Positions 20,630 through 30,107 of a stretch of DNA of 64,000 nt are shown here, piece by piece; position 1 is the stretch's first letter, and the number at the start of each line of letters is the position of its first letter. The translations under genes and the position numbers were made by a program. Location: assembly GCF_937958655.1 (NCBI RefSeq), contig NZ_CALGNH010000063.1, forward strand, positions 1-64,000. The letters run 5' to 3'. The notes below the pieces were generated by a model that searched no databases, was not told the origin of the DNA, and worked only from the letters and a program-made list of their open reading frames with translations. The DNA comes from an uncultured Winogradskyella sp. Lineage in GTDB: Bacteria; Bacteroidota; Bacteroidia; Flavobacteriales; Flavobacteriaceae.

Positions 20630-21982
20630 ATGAATATTAAGAAGTTTATTTTACTAACCACAGTATTGATTTTGGTTGCCAGTTGTAATTCTGGAGACCG
20701 AGGACAGCTAGTAGGAGTTAAAGGTAAAGCTTGGCACCCAGAAAAGCCCTATGGTATGACCTTGGTTCCTGGCGGAGCCTTTATTATGGGTAAATCCGAT
20801 GATGACATTGCAGGAGTCCAAGATGCACCAACCAAAACTGCAACAGTACGTGCATTCTATATGGATGAGACTGAAATTACAAATAGTGAATACCGCTCTT
20901 TTGTACATTGGGTAAGGGATTCCATTTTAAGACTTAAATTAGCTGAGATGGCTGATTTAGAAGGTAAAACACCAGGTAACGGCGATATAGGTGAGTTTGC
21001 GTATTTAGATTCAGACCCTAACAACTTAAATGCCTACGAAAGTTATATGCTTAATACGTATGGTAACGAACAAAGACAAATAAACAGAGATGTAGAATTG
21101 GTTTTTGATACAGACGACTACCCAGATGAATTATATGCAGAGGTTATGGATGGTATGTATTTGCCATTAGAAGAATCTTATAACGGACAGCGCACATGGG
21201 ATGTTAAGCAATTTAAATTTCAATATGCGTACATGGATATTGCTAAAGCAGCTAGAGATAGAAGTTTAAAGCGATCTGAAGTATTGCAACAAGAGGAAGT
21301 AGAGATCTACCCAGATACTACAGCTTGGATACGAGATTTTGCATATTCGTATAACGAACCAATGCACAACGATTATTTTTGGCATTCTGCTTACGATGAT
21401 TATCCTGTTGTTGGAGTATCATGGAAGCAAGCAAGAGCATTTTGTCAATGGAGAACTTTAAAGCACAATGGTTACCAAAAAAGTAAAGGTAAGCAATCCG
21501 TAAATTCATATAGGTTACCATCAGAAGCAGAGTGGGAATATGCTGCTCGTGGAGGACTACAAGGAGGAACATATCCTTGGGGAGGACCTTATGCAAAGAA
21601 TGATAGAGGTTGTTTTATGGCTAACTTTAAACCATTACGAGGTGACTATGCTGCAGACCAAGCCCTATACACCGTAGAAGCAGATGCTTACGATCCTAAT
21701 GATTTTAACCTATATAACATGGCAGGTAATGTGTCAGAATGGGTTAACGGTTCTTACGATGCAGCATCTTACGAGTATGCGTCTACAATTAATCCTAATG
21801 TTAATGATTCAGACAATGCACGTAAAGTGGTAAGAGGAGGATCATGGAAAGATGTTGCTTATTTCTTACAAGTAAGTTCTAGAGATTACGAATATGCCGA
21901 CTCAGCAAGAAGTTATATCGGATTTAGAACTGTTCAAGATTATATGGGAACAGAAGTGACTAAAAATGCCGCTACAAATTAA
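20630..21982 (+). CDS. gldK: Gliding motility / T9SS lipoprotein GldK
   Basis: Lipobox LVASCN; FGE-sulfatase-like GGAFIMG, GVSWKQARAFCQWR, LPSEAEWEYAARGG; followed by gldLMN. Confidence 0.95.
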   Translation: MNIKKFILLTTVLILVASCNSGDRGQLVGVKGKAWHPEKPYGMTLVPGGAFIMGKSDDDIAGVQDAPTKTATVRAFYMDETEITNSEYRSFVHWVRDSILRLKLAEMADLEGKTPGNGDIGEFAYLDSDPNNLNAYESYMLNTYGNEQRQINRDVELVFDTDDYPDELYAEVMDGMYLPLEESYNGQRTWDVKQFKFQYAYMDIAKAARDRSLKRSEVLQQEEVEIYPDTTAWIRDFAYSYNEPMHNDYFWHSAYDDYPVVGVSWKQARAFCQWRTLKHNGYQKSKGKQSVNSYRLPSEAEWEYAARGGLQGGTYPWGGPYAKNDRGCFMANFKPLRGDYAADQALYTVEADAYDPNDFNLYNMAGNVSEWVNGSYDAASYEYASTINPNVNDSDNARKVVRGGSWKDVAYFLQVSSRDYEYADSARSYIGFRTVQDYMGTEVTKNAATN

Positions 21983-22074
21983 AAATAATTTAAAATAGTA
22001 AACCCAAATTAAATATATATTAACCTACTTAAGTTATACATCCACTTAACTTAAACTTAAAACTTAAAACAATT

Positions 22075-22710
22075 ATGGCACAAAAAGGTAAAATGACAAT
22101 AACAAACATGGTCTACGGATTAGGAGCAGCAATCGTAATCGTAGGAGCATTGTTTAAAATACAGCACTGGCCTTATGGTTCAGAAATTTTAACGCTTGGT
22201 ATGATCGTAGAAGCTTTGGTATTTACCTATTCAGCTTTTGAAAAACAACAAGCAGATTTAGATTGGTCACTCGTATATCCAGAATTAGCTGGAGGTCAAT
22301 CTTTAGGTGGTAAAAAGAAAAAAGAAGAGCCAAAAGATGCTGAAGGTTTATTATCTAAAAAGTTAGATAACCTATTAAAAGAAGCAAAAATTGATGGTGA
22401 GCTTATGGCAAGCTTAGGAAGTAGTATTAAAAACTTTGAAGGAGCTGCAAAAAATATAAGCCCAACTGTAGACTCAATGTCTGCTCAAAAGAAATACAGC
22501 GAAGAATTATCATTAGCAGCCGCACAAATGGAGTCTTTAAACAGTCTTTATAAAGTACAAATGGAAAGTGCTAATCGTCAGGCAGCAATTAACGAAGAAG
22601 CTGTAGAAAATGCAACTAAGTTAAAGGAACAAATGCAATCCTTAGCATCAAACCTTTCATCATTAAATGGTGTATATGGTGGTATGCTTTCTGCAATGAA
22701 CAAAAACTAA
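22075..22710 (+). CDS. gldL: Gliding motility protein GldL
   Basis: Two N-terminal TMs, FKIQHWPYGSEILTLG, operon position. Confidence 0.95.
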   Translation: MAQKGKMTITNMVYGLGAAIVIVGALFKIQHWPYGSEILTLGMIVEALVFTYSAFEKQQADLDWSLVYPELAGGQSLGGKKKKEEPKDAEGLLSKKLDNLLKEAKIDGELMASLGSSIKNFEGAAKNISPTVDSMSAQKKYSEELSLAAAQMESLNSLYKVQMESANRQAAINEEAVENATKLKEQMQSLASNLSSLNGVYGGMLSAMNKN

Positions 22711-22758
22711 TTAGTTTTTACAATAATCAATTTAATTAACATTTAAAAACTAATTACA

Positions 22759-24330
22759 ATGGCAGGAGGAAAAGCATCTGCAAGGCAGAAAATGATTAAC
22801 CTAATGTACTTAGTATTTATTGCTATGATGGCAATGAATATGTCTAAAGAAGTACTATCCGCTTTCGGATTGATGGAAGCAAAGTTTGCCGACTCTAACG
22901 CGTCGACAGCTGACAGAAATGAATTATTACTTACCGATTTAGTTGAAAAGGGAAAAGAAAAACCGAAAGAATTTTCTGTGCCTTCGGCTAGAGCACAACA
23001 AACGGAAATAGCTTCTGATAAATTTTATAAATACCTTGAAACCTTAAAACAAGATATTATAAGAGAAGGAAATTACAAGCCTACAGAAAATGGTAAGTTA
23101 CCATTTGAGGCAATGGATAAGACAGACATTCTTGATGAAGCTTGGTTTACTGGAGATAGGCTTACAAAGAAAGGTCAAGAAGTAATGAGTAATATTGAAG
23201 AATACAAGAAATCAATTTTGGCGGTATTATCTAAAGACGAGTCTTACAGAGGTACTGCGGATGATTTTAAGAAGACCTTTAATACAGATAAAGTAACTAA
23301 TAAAGATGGTAAGAAAATAGATTGGTTAGATTACCATTTTCAAGGCTTTCCTGCTATAGCATCTTACACAAAGCTGACTGCTATGCAAAATGATGTTAGA
23401 GTAGCTCAAGCCAATATGCTTAATTTATTTCTAGGTAAAGTAGTTACAGAGGCTACTACACTGAATAACTACAAGGCAATCGTTTTACCTGAAAAATCAG
23501 CTTTTTTTGCAGGAGAACAATTTCAAGGTAGAGTTGTTATTGGTAAATATGCTAACGTACCTCCAACTAAGTTAGTTGTGCAAGGGAAGGAGATAGATTT
23601 ATCTAAAGCAATTGATTCTTCAGGAGCTGCAACTCTAGATTTTAATGTTGGTAATGTTGGTGAACACAAAATAGAAGGTGAGTTTACATTTATCGAGAAT
23701 GGCAAAGAATTACCAATCAAAATTGATGCAAACTACGTGGTAGTTCCAAGACCAAATTCTGCTACTATATCAGCAGATAAGATGAATGTGGTATATCGTG
23801 GTGTTCCTAACCCAATGACTATTTCTTTTGCTGGTGTACCAGATAATAAGGTGTCAGCTTCTGGTTCAGGTTTATCTAAAGTTGGAGGCCAAGGTAAATA
23901 CGTTGTTAGAGCTGGTACAGGTAAGCAAATGACTATTAATGTTACAGCCACCTTAGATGATGGTTCTAAAGCAACAGATAGTAAAACCTTTAGAATTAAA
24001 GATATACCTGCGCCAACAGGAACAATCTCTGGGCAAACAGGTGTGGTAAAATTACCTAAACGTAATGTAGAGGTAGGTACAGTGAGTGCTAAATTAGATG
24101 ATTTTGTTTTTGATTTACCAATACAAACCACATCATTTAAGATAAAAGTACAAGGCCAGCCAACCGTTAACGTTGCAGGTACAAAAATGAACGCTCAAGC
24201 TAAAGCAGCAATTAAGAGAGCACGTAAAGGCGATAATATTACAATCTTTGATATAAAAGCAAAGATACAAGGTAACAACTCATACAGATTGAAGAACGTT
24301 TCTCCGGTCGTTGTAGAAGTTACTAACTAA
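22759..24330 (+). CDS. gldM: Gliding motility protein GldM
   Basis: MAGGKASARQKMINLMYLVFIAMMAMNMSKEVLSAFG. Confidence 0.96.
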   Translation: MAGGKASARQKMINLMYLVFIAMMAMNMSKEVLSAFGLMEAKFADSNASTADRNELLLTDLVEKGKEKPKEFSVPSARAQQTEIASDKFYKYLETLKQDIIREGNYKPTENGKLPFEAMDKTDILDEAWFTGDRLTKKGQEVMSNIEEYKKSILAVLSKDESYRGTADDFKKTFNTDKVTNKDGKKIDWLDYHFQGFPAIASYTKLTAMQNDVRVAQANMLNLFLGKVVTEATTLNNYKAIVLPEKSAFFAGEQFQGRVVIGKYANVPPTKLVVQGKEIDLSKAIDSSGAATLDFNVGNVGEHKIEGEFTFIENGKELPIKIDANYVVVPRPNSATISADKMNVVYRGVPNPMTISFAGVPDNKVSASGSGLSKVGGQGKYVVRAGTGKQMTINVTATLDDGSKATDSKTFRIKDIPAPTGTISGQTGVVKLPKRNVEVGTVSAKLDDFVFDLPIQTTSFKIKVQGQPTVNVAGTKMNAQAKAAIKRARKGDNITIFDIKAKIQGNNSYRLKNVSPVVVEVTN

Positions 24331-24376
24331 TAACCATTGTCATTAGTATAAAACCCAAATTATAATATTAAGTAAG

Positions 24377-25285
24377 ATGAAAATAAAGAATATTTTAAAC
24401 GTAGGTTTAGCACTTTTTGCAGCAAATGCTATGTTTGCTCAGGCTAACGTTCTTAATGCCAAAATCCCAGAAGAGATTGGCATGAAAACCGAAGCAGAAC
24501 TTCTTTTAGATAATGATAAGCCATTAGAATATGGCTACGTAGGAGATAGAGATATCTTATTTTCTAAAATGACTTGGGAAAAAGTAGTCTTAGATGAACG
24601 TGTTAATTTTCCGCTATACTTCCCTATCGAAGAGAATTTAGGTGATGATAGAAAATCATTATACAAAGTTCTAAAAGATAATATGGAAAGCGGTATGATC
24701 TCCAAAGTTTATGCAGATTCGTATTTTACCGAAGAGCGCACGCTCAAGGATTTAGAGGCATCTTTAATGATGACAAGAATTACAGATGCTGGTATAGATT
24801 ACATGAACGAGAATGGTGTGAGCGAAGATCAATTACCAGAGGAGTATGTTATTAGAAGAGAAATAGGTCCAGCAGATATTAACTCATACTTAATTAAAGG
24901 CCTTTGGTATTTCGATAAACGTCAAGGAGAACTTAAGTATCGTATTTTAGGTATTGCACCAGCAGCACCAGACGTAAACTTTATTGACGAAGAAGGTTCT
25001 GATAATAGTGAGCCAATACCAATGTTTTGGGTGTTTTTCCCAGAAGTAAGAGATATCTTGCACGAGGCTAAAGCGTTTAATAATAAGAACAGTGCGTCAC
25101 CAATATCGTTTGATCATTTATTAAACAGTCGTCGTTTTCACGGTCTAATTTATAAAGAAGAAAATGTTTATGGCGATAGAGAAGTTAAAGAATATATAGC
25201 AGAAAATGCGTTAATGCAGCTGCTAGAGTCTGACCGTATCAAAGACAAAATCAGAAATTTTGAACAAGATATGTGGAGTTACTAG
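24377..25285 (+). CDS. gldN: Gliding motility protein GldN
   Basis: Signal peptide; PMFWVFFPEVRDILHEAKAFN; operon position. Confidence 0.94.
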   Translation: MKIKNILNVGLALFAANAMFAQANVLNAKIPEEIGMKTEAELLLDNDKPLEYGYVGDRDILFSKMTWEKVVLDERVNFPLYFPIEENLGDDRKSLYKVLKDNMESGMISKVYADSYFTEERTLKDLEASLMMTRITDAGIDYMNENGVSEDQLPEEYVIRREIGPADINSYLIKGLWYFDKRQGELKYRILGIAPAAPDVNFIDEEGSDNSEPIPMFWVFFPEVRDILHEAKAFNNKNSASPISFDHLLNSRRFHGLIYKEENVYGDREVKEYIAENALMQLLESDRIKDKIRNFEQDMWSY

Positions 25286-25308
25286 TATGCTCTAACTCAT
25301 AAAACTTA

Positions 25309-25334
25309 AACGCTCACTTTTATTAGTGGGCGTT
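25309..25334 (+). terminator. Intrinsic terminator after gldN
   Basis: aacgctcact tttatt agtgggcgtt + TTTT. Confidence 0.8.
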
Positions 25335-25357
25335 TTTTATTATAATTTATTTTCTAT

Positions 25358-25384
25358 GTTATGCTGAGTCTGGCTAAGCATCCC
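25358..25384. repeat. Dispersed palindrome related to the GTCATGCTGAACTTGTTTCAGCATC family
   Basis: gttatgctgagtctggctaagcatccc; atgct/agcat stem. Confidence 0.45.
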
Positions 25385-25397
25385 TTATTTTTACAAC

Positions 25398-26441
25398 GTG
25401 AAAAAAACCGATTACATTATTGTTGGTTGCGGCTTAGCAAGTATTGCGTTTTGTGAGCAATTGCGAGCCCAAAATAAATCTTTTATGGTTTTTGATGACG
25501 CTTCTCAAAAGTCGTCTATTGTTGCGGCTGGTTTATATAACCCAGTTATACTAAAACGTTTTACAGAGGTGTGGAAAGCAAAAGAACAATTAGATATAGC
25601 CTTACCTGTTTATAAAACCCTCGAAAGGGATTTAAACATTACCATAGATAATAAACTCAAACTTTTAAGACGTTTTACATCTATAGAAGAACAAAACCTA
25701 TGGTTTAATGCTTGCGATAAAATAAATTTAGAGCCTTTTCTTTCAACCCAAATACTAAAAAACACCAATCCTTTTATTGATGCACAATATGGCTTTGGGC
25801 AAGTGTTACAAACTGGAAGGTTAGATACTGAGGTGCTGATAAAAGCGTACAAAGCGTTTTTAACTGATAAAAACTGGTTCTTCAATACCAAGTTTCAATA
25901 CAATAAGCTGCAGATTGCAACCAATAAGCTTAATTACGAAGACATTGAAGCTCAATATATTGTTTTTTCAGAAGGGTTTGGAGTAAAGCAAAATCCATTT
26001 TTTAAGCATTTACCACTTAACGGAACAAAAGGTGAAGTACTTACCATAAAAGCTCCAGATTTAAAATTAGATTTTGGTATTAAATCATCCGTATTTTTAG
26101 TTCCTATAGGGAATGATAAGTATTATGTTGGTGCTACCTACAACTGGAAGGATAAAACACACCTTACCACTGAAGAAGGTAAAAATGAATTAGTAGCTAA
26201 ACTAAGAACCTTTATGACATGCGATTTTAATATTATTAATCAACGAGCAGGTATAAGACCTACGGTAAAAGACCGAAGGCCTTTGGTTGGTAGGCATGCA
26301 GATTATAAAAATCTCTATATTTTAAATGGTTTGGGTACAAGAGGAGTTATGATTGCCCCTTATGTTGCAGACAAGCTCTATAAATATATTGAAAACAAGC
26401 AGCCACTAGACCCTGAAATTAATAGTAATAGATTTCAATAA
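25398..26441 (+). CDS. FAD-dependent oxidoreductase (DAO family)
   Basis: GTG start; DYIIVGCGLASIAFCEQL, NLYILNGLGTRGVMIAP. Confidence 0.88.
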   Translation: MKKTDYIIVGCGLASIAFCEQLRAQNKSFMVFDDASQKSSIVAAGLYNPVILKRFTEVWKAKEQLDIALPVYKTLERDLNITIDNKLKLLRRFTSIEEQNLWFNACDKINLEPFLSTQILKNTNPFIDAQYGFGQVLQTGRLDTEVLIKAYKAFLTDKNWFFNTKFQYNKLQIATNKLNYEDIEAQYIVFSEGFGVKQNPFFKHLPLNGTKGEVLTIKAPDLKLDFGIKSSVFLVPIGNDKYYVGATYNWKDKTHLTTEEGKNELVAKLRTFMTCDFNIINQRAGIRPTVKDRRPLVGRHADYKNLYILNGLGTRGVMIAPYVADKLYKYIENKQPLDPEINSNRFQ

Positions 26442-26456
26442 GGAAAAAAGGTACTT

Positions 26457-26864
26457 TTAAGCCGATGTTCTGTTACTCTCACTTTTCTTAGCCAGTTCTT
26501 TATCGTAACTCATAAAAAGATTGATCCATATATTTCTAGAAAGCCTTAGAATCAAAGGAAAAAAGACCACCAAAGTAATAACGATAGAAATAAAAGCAGT
26601 ATCTATAGAGGATTCTAAGAGTAAGTAGCTTACAACAAATGCCGCAACAGCAAATGCTATACCAACGCCATAGCTCACATACATAGAGCCATAAAAAAAA
26701 GAAGGTTCCATCCTATACTTTGTATTGCAGTGAGAGCAGTTTTCATTAATCTTGAGTGTATCGCTTAATACATAAGGATTTTTGTTAGCATACATTGTTT
26801 CGTGGTGACATTTTGGGCAAGTACCAAAAAGAATACTATAAAGTTTCATTCCTTTTCTAATCAT
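26457..26864 (-). CDS. DUF983 family membrane protein
   Basis: CPKCHHETMY, CSHCNTKYRMEPSFFYGSMYVSYG. Confidence 0.85.
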   Translation of the reverse strand: MIRKGMKLYSILFGTCPKCHHETMYANKNPYVLSDTLKINENCSHCNTKYRMEPSFFYGSMYVSYGVGIAFAVAAFVVSYLLLESSIDTAFISIVITLVVFFPLILRLSRNIWINLFMSYDKELAKKSESNRTSA

Positions 26865-26976
26865 ATCTAAAACCTTTACTTTTACACTTTTTTACGAGAT
26901 TACAAAGGTAGCTTTTTTCCGAGCTAAGTATTGTAACAATGGTTACTTTAAACCAATTCTATTATTAGAAACTACT

Positions 26977-28887
26977 ATGTTAAACATTCATAATTTATCC
27001 ATTTCATTTCAAGGAGAACACCTTTTTGAAGATATAACCTTTAAACTAGGTTTAGGAGACCGTGTGGGTCTTATTGGTAAAAATGGAGCGGGTAAATCTA
27101 CGATGCTAAAAATTCTCTCTAAAGAACAAGAGTCGGATACAGGACAAATTGCAGCCGATAAAGACCTAAAGATCGGTTTTTTAAAACAAGATATTGACTT
27201 TGACTTTGGTAAAACGGTTTTAGAAGAATCTTACGAAGCTTTTGAGGCTATAAAAGGATGTGAAGCCAAGCTAGAGGCAATAAATACACAGTTAGCAGAG
27301 CGCACCGATTACGAGAGTGAATCTTATAACCAATTAATGATAGATCTCAACGATATACAGCACCAATATGAAATTTTGGGAGGTTATAACTATCAAGGTG
27401 AGACTGAGAAGATCCTACAAGGTTTAGGGTTTAAACGCAACGATTTTAATAAACTCACAGATACCTTTTCTGGAGGCTGGCGTATGCGCATAGAATTGGC
27501 TAAATTATTACTTCAAAATAATGATCTTTTGCTGTTAGATGAGCCCACTAACCACTTAGATATAGAGTCTATTATTTGGTTAGAAAACTTTCTAAGGAGT
27601 TATAGTGGTGCAGTAGTAATCGTATCTCACGATAAAATGTTTTTAGACAACGTTACAAACAGAACTATAGAAATTTCTTTAGGCAGAATTTACGATTACA
27701 ATAAGCCGTATACTAAGTTTTTAGCCTTGCGTAAGGAGATGAAAGTGCAGCAATTGGCAGCGCAAAAAAATCAGGAAAAGCAAATACAACAAACCGAAAA
27801 ACTTATTGAAAAATTTAGGGCAAAAGCATCTAAAGCAACCATGGCGCAATCCTTAATTAAAAAGTTAGACCGTATAGATCGTATCGAGGTAGATGAGGAT
27901 GATAATAGTGTAATGACTTTAAATTTCCCAGTGTCCACAACGCCAGGTAAAGTGGTTGTAGAACTAGAAAACGTGTCTAAAACATATGGCGCACTACAAG
28001 TTTTAAACAATGTAAACTTAGCAATTCCCAGAGATACAAAAACTGCTTTTGTAGGCCAAAACGGACAAGGAAAATCAACATTAGCAAAGATCATAGTAGG
28101 AGACATAGATTATAAAGGCGATTTAACAATTGGCCATAATGTACAAATTGGTTATTTCGCGCAAAACCAAGCCGAATATTTAGATGGTACTAAAACCGTT
28201 TTAGATACTATGATTGATGCCGCTAACGAAAGTAACCGAAGTAAAGTCAGAGATATTTTAGGATCTTTTTTGTTTAGAGGTGATGAAGTAGAAAAATACG
28301 TTAAGGTATTATCTGGTGGTGAAAGAAACAGATTAGCATTAGCAAAGCTATTGCTTCAGCCTTTAAATGTGCTTATTATGGATGAGCCTACCAATCATCT
28401 GGATATTAAATCTAAAAATGTACTCAAAGAAGCGCTTAAAAAGTTTGAAGGGACTTTAATTTTGGTGTCTCACGATAGGGATTTTCTTCAGGGCCTTACC
28501 GATACTGTTTACGAATTTAAAGATCAAAATATTAAAGAGTATTTGGGCGATATCGACTATTATCTAGAACAGCGAAATTTAGAAAATCTAAGAGAGGCAG
28601 AAAAAAGAACAGTAGTAACTCAAAAGCCAAAAGAAAGCAACAAGCAGAGTTACGAAGACCAGAAGAAATTAAAGTCTTTAAATAATAAGTTGAGTAATAT
28701 AGAATCTAAAATTAACCAGTTAGAAAAAGCTATTAAGTCCGATGATTTGAAACTAGCAACGCATTACGACGAAACTGCCGCAGACCCAAAATTTTTTGAT
28801 GCCTATCAAAAAAAGAAAAAGGATTTAGAGGACTTAATGGAAAACTGGGAGACCGTACAAGAGCAATTAGATACACTTAACAATTAA
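26977..28887 (+). CDS. ABC-F family ATP-binding protein
   Basis: Two Walker A (GKNGAGKST, GQNGQGKST), two LSGG-like motifs, LLLDEPTNHLD, no TM. Confidence 0.95.
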   Translation: MLNIHNLSISFQGEHLFEDITFKLGLGDRVGLIGKNGAGKSTMLKILSKEQESDTGQIAADKDLKIGFLKQDIDFDFGKTVLEESYEAFEAIKGCEAKLEAINTQLAERTDYESESYNQLMIDLNDIQHQYEILGGYNYQGETEKILQGLGFKRNDFNKLTDTFSGGWRMRIELAKLLLQNNDLLLLDEPTNHLDIESIIWLENFLRSYSGAVVIVSHDKMFLDNVTNRTIEISLGRIYDYNKPYTKFLALRKEMKVQQLAAQKNQEKQIQQTEKLIEKFRAKASKATMAQSLIKKLDRIDRIEVDEDDNSVMTLNFPVSTTPGKVVVELENVSKTYGALQVLNNVNLAIPRDTKTAFVGQNGQGKSTLAKIIVGDIDYKGDLTIGHNVQIGYFAQNQAEYLDGTKTVLDTMIDAANESNRSKVRDILGSFLFRGDEVEKYVKVLSGGERNRLALAKLLLQPLNVLIMDEPTNHLDIKSKNVLKEALKKFEGTLILVSHDRDFLQGLTDTVYEFKDQNIKEYLGDIDYYLEQRNLENLREAEKRTVVTQKPKESNKQSYEDQKKLKSLNNKLSNIESKINQLEKAIKSDDLKLATHYDETAADPKFFDAYQKKKKDLEDLMENWETVQEQLDTLNN

Positions 28888-28952
28888 GATTATTTTAACG
28901 CGTTCACATTCAGTTATCGGTAAATTTGCTGTTTAACAACCATCACATTACA

Positions 28953-30104
28953 ATGCGTAAAATTATTCTTTTCATATTAGGGATTCTCCTAATAGTTGGA
29001 GCTTACTTTGCTAGTCAATATATAGCCAACAACGCTAAAAAGAAAAGGCCAACACCTGCTAAAGTTGTAAAAACTGTTTTTACAGATACGGTTAAAAATT
29101 CTACAGTACAAATTGTAATTCCTGCAAATGGAAGCTTAGTTGCCCAGAGACGTGTTGAATTATATGCAGAAGTACAAGGAGTTTTTAAAACCAGCGGTAA
29201 ACTCTTTAAACCAGGACAAGAATACAGACAAGGTGAAAATTTAATACGTATCGATGCCTCAGAATATTATGCGAGTGTGCAATCTTCAAAAAGTAACCTT
29301 TACAATTCTATAGCGGCAATAATGCCAGATTTAAGGTTAGACTTTCCTGAGATATTTCAAAAATGGCAAAGCTACCTTAATGGTTTTGATTTAAACAAAT
29401 CGACGCCTAAATTACCAGAAATGACTTCCGAAAAGGAAAACTATTTTATCACTGGTCGAGGTATAGTTTCTAGTTATTACAATGTAAAAAATTTAGAACA
29501 ACGCCTAGCTAAATATAATATAAGAGCACCGTTTACAGGTATTCTTACTGAAGCTTTAGTGACAGAGGGTTCATTAATTAGAAATGGGCAAAAATTGGGC
29601 GAATATATTGATCCTTCGGTTTACGAAATGGAAGTGGCATTAAGTAAATCGTATGCAAGCCTTTTAAAAGTAGGTGAGAGCGTAGTACTCAAAAACCTTG
29701 ATAATACAGAAAGCTATACAGGTAAAGTCTCTCGTGTTAATGGTAGCATTGATGCTACAACACAAACCATTACGGCATACATAGAAGTAAATGATAAAAC
29801 CCTAAAAGAAGGTATGTATTTAGAAGCCAATCTAAATGCAAAACAAGAAGAAAATGCCATTGAAGTGAATAGAAGTTTGGTGCAAGATGGCGACCAGATT
29901 TTTGTGGTTAGAGACAGTATTTTAGATCTTATTGATGTAAAGCCCGTTTATTTTTCTGATACTAAAGTGGTTCTAAAGAATATACCAGATGGAACCGTTA
30001 TGGTTTCAAAACCAATTCCTGGAGCATACGCAGGTATGGCTGTGAAACCTTTTAAAGAGATCTCTGATAAAAAAGTAGATGAATCATCTCAAAAATTAAA
30101 TTAA
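28953..30104 (+). CDS. RND efflux periplasmic adaptor subunit
   Basis: VIPANGSLVAQRRVELYAEVQGVF, IRAPFTGILTEALVTEGSLI. Confidence 0.9.
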   Translation: MRKIILFILGILLIVGAYFASQYIANNAKKKRPTPAKVVKTVFTDTVKNSTVQIVIPANGSLVAQRRVELYAEVQGVFKTSGKLFKPGQEYRQGENLIRIDASEYYASVQSSKSNLYNSIAAIMPDLRLDFPEIFQKWQSYLNGFDLNKSTPKLPEMTSEKENYFITGRGIVSSYYNVKNLEQRLAKYNIRAPFTGILTEALVTEGSLIRNGQKLGEYIDPSVYEMEVALSKSYASLLKVGESVVLKNLDNTESYTGKVSRVNGSIDATTQTITAYIEVNDKTLKEGMYLEANLNAKQEENAIEVNRSLVQDGDQIFVVRDSILDLIDVKPVYFSDTKVVLKNIPDGTVMVSKPIPGAYAGMAVKPFKEISDKKVDESSQKLN

Positions 30105-30107
30105 GAG

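Noticed and set aside
20630-25285. Novel secretion system
   Set aside because: This is the well-known gldKLMN T9SS core operon.
26977-28887. Antibiotic-resistance ABC-F
   Set aside because: Two-domain ABC-F of housekeeping type; sequence alone does not support a resistance role.
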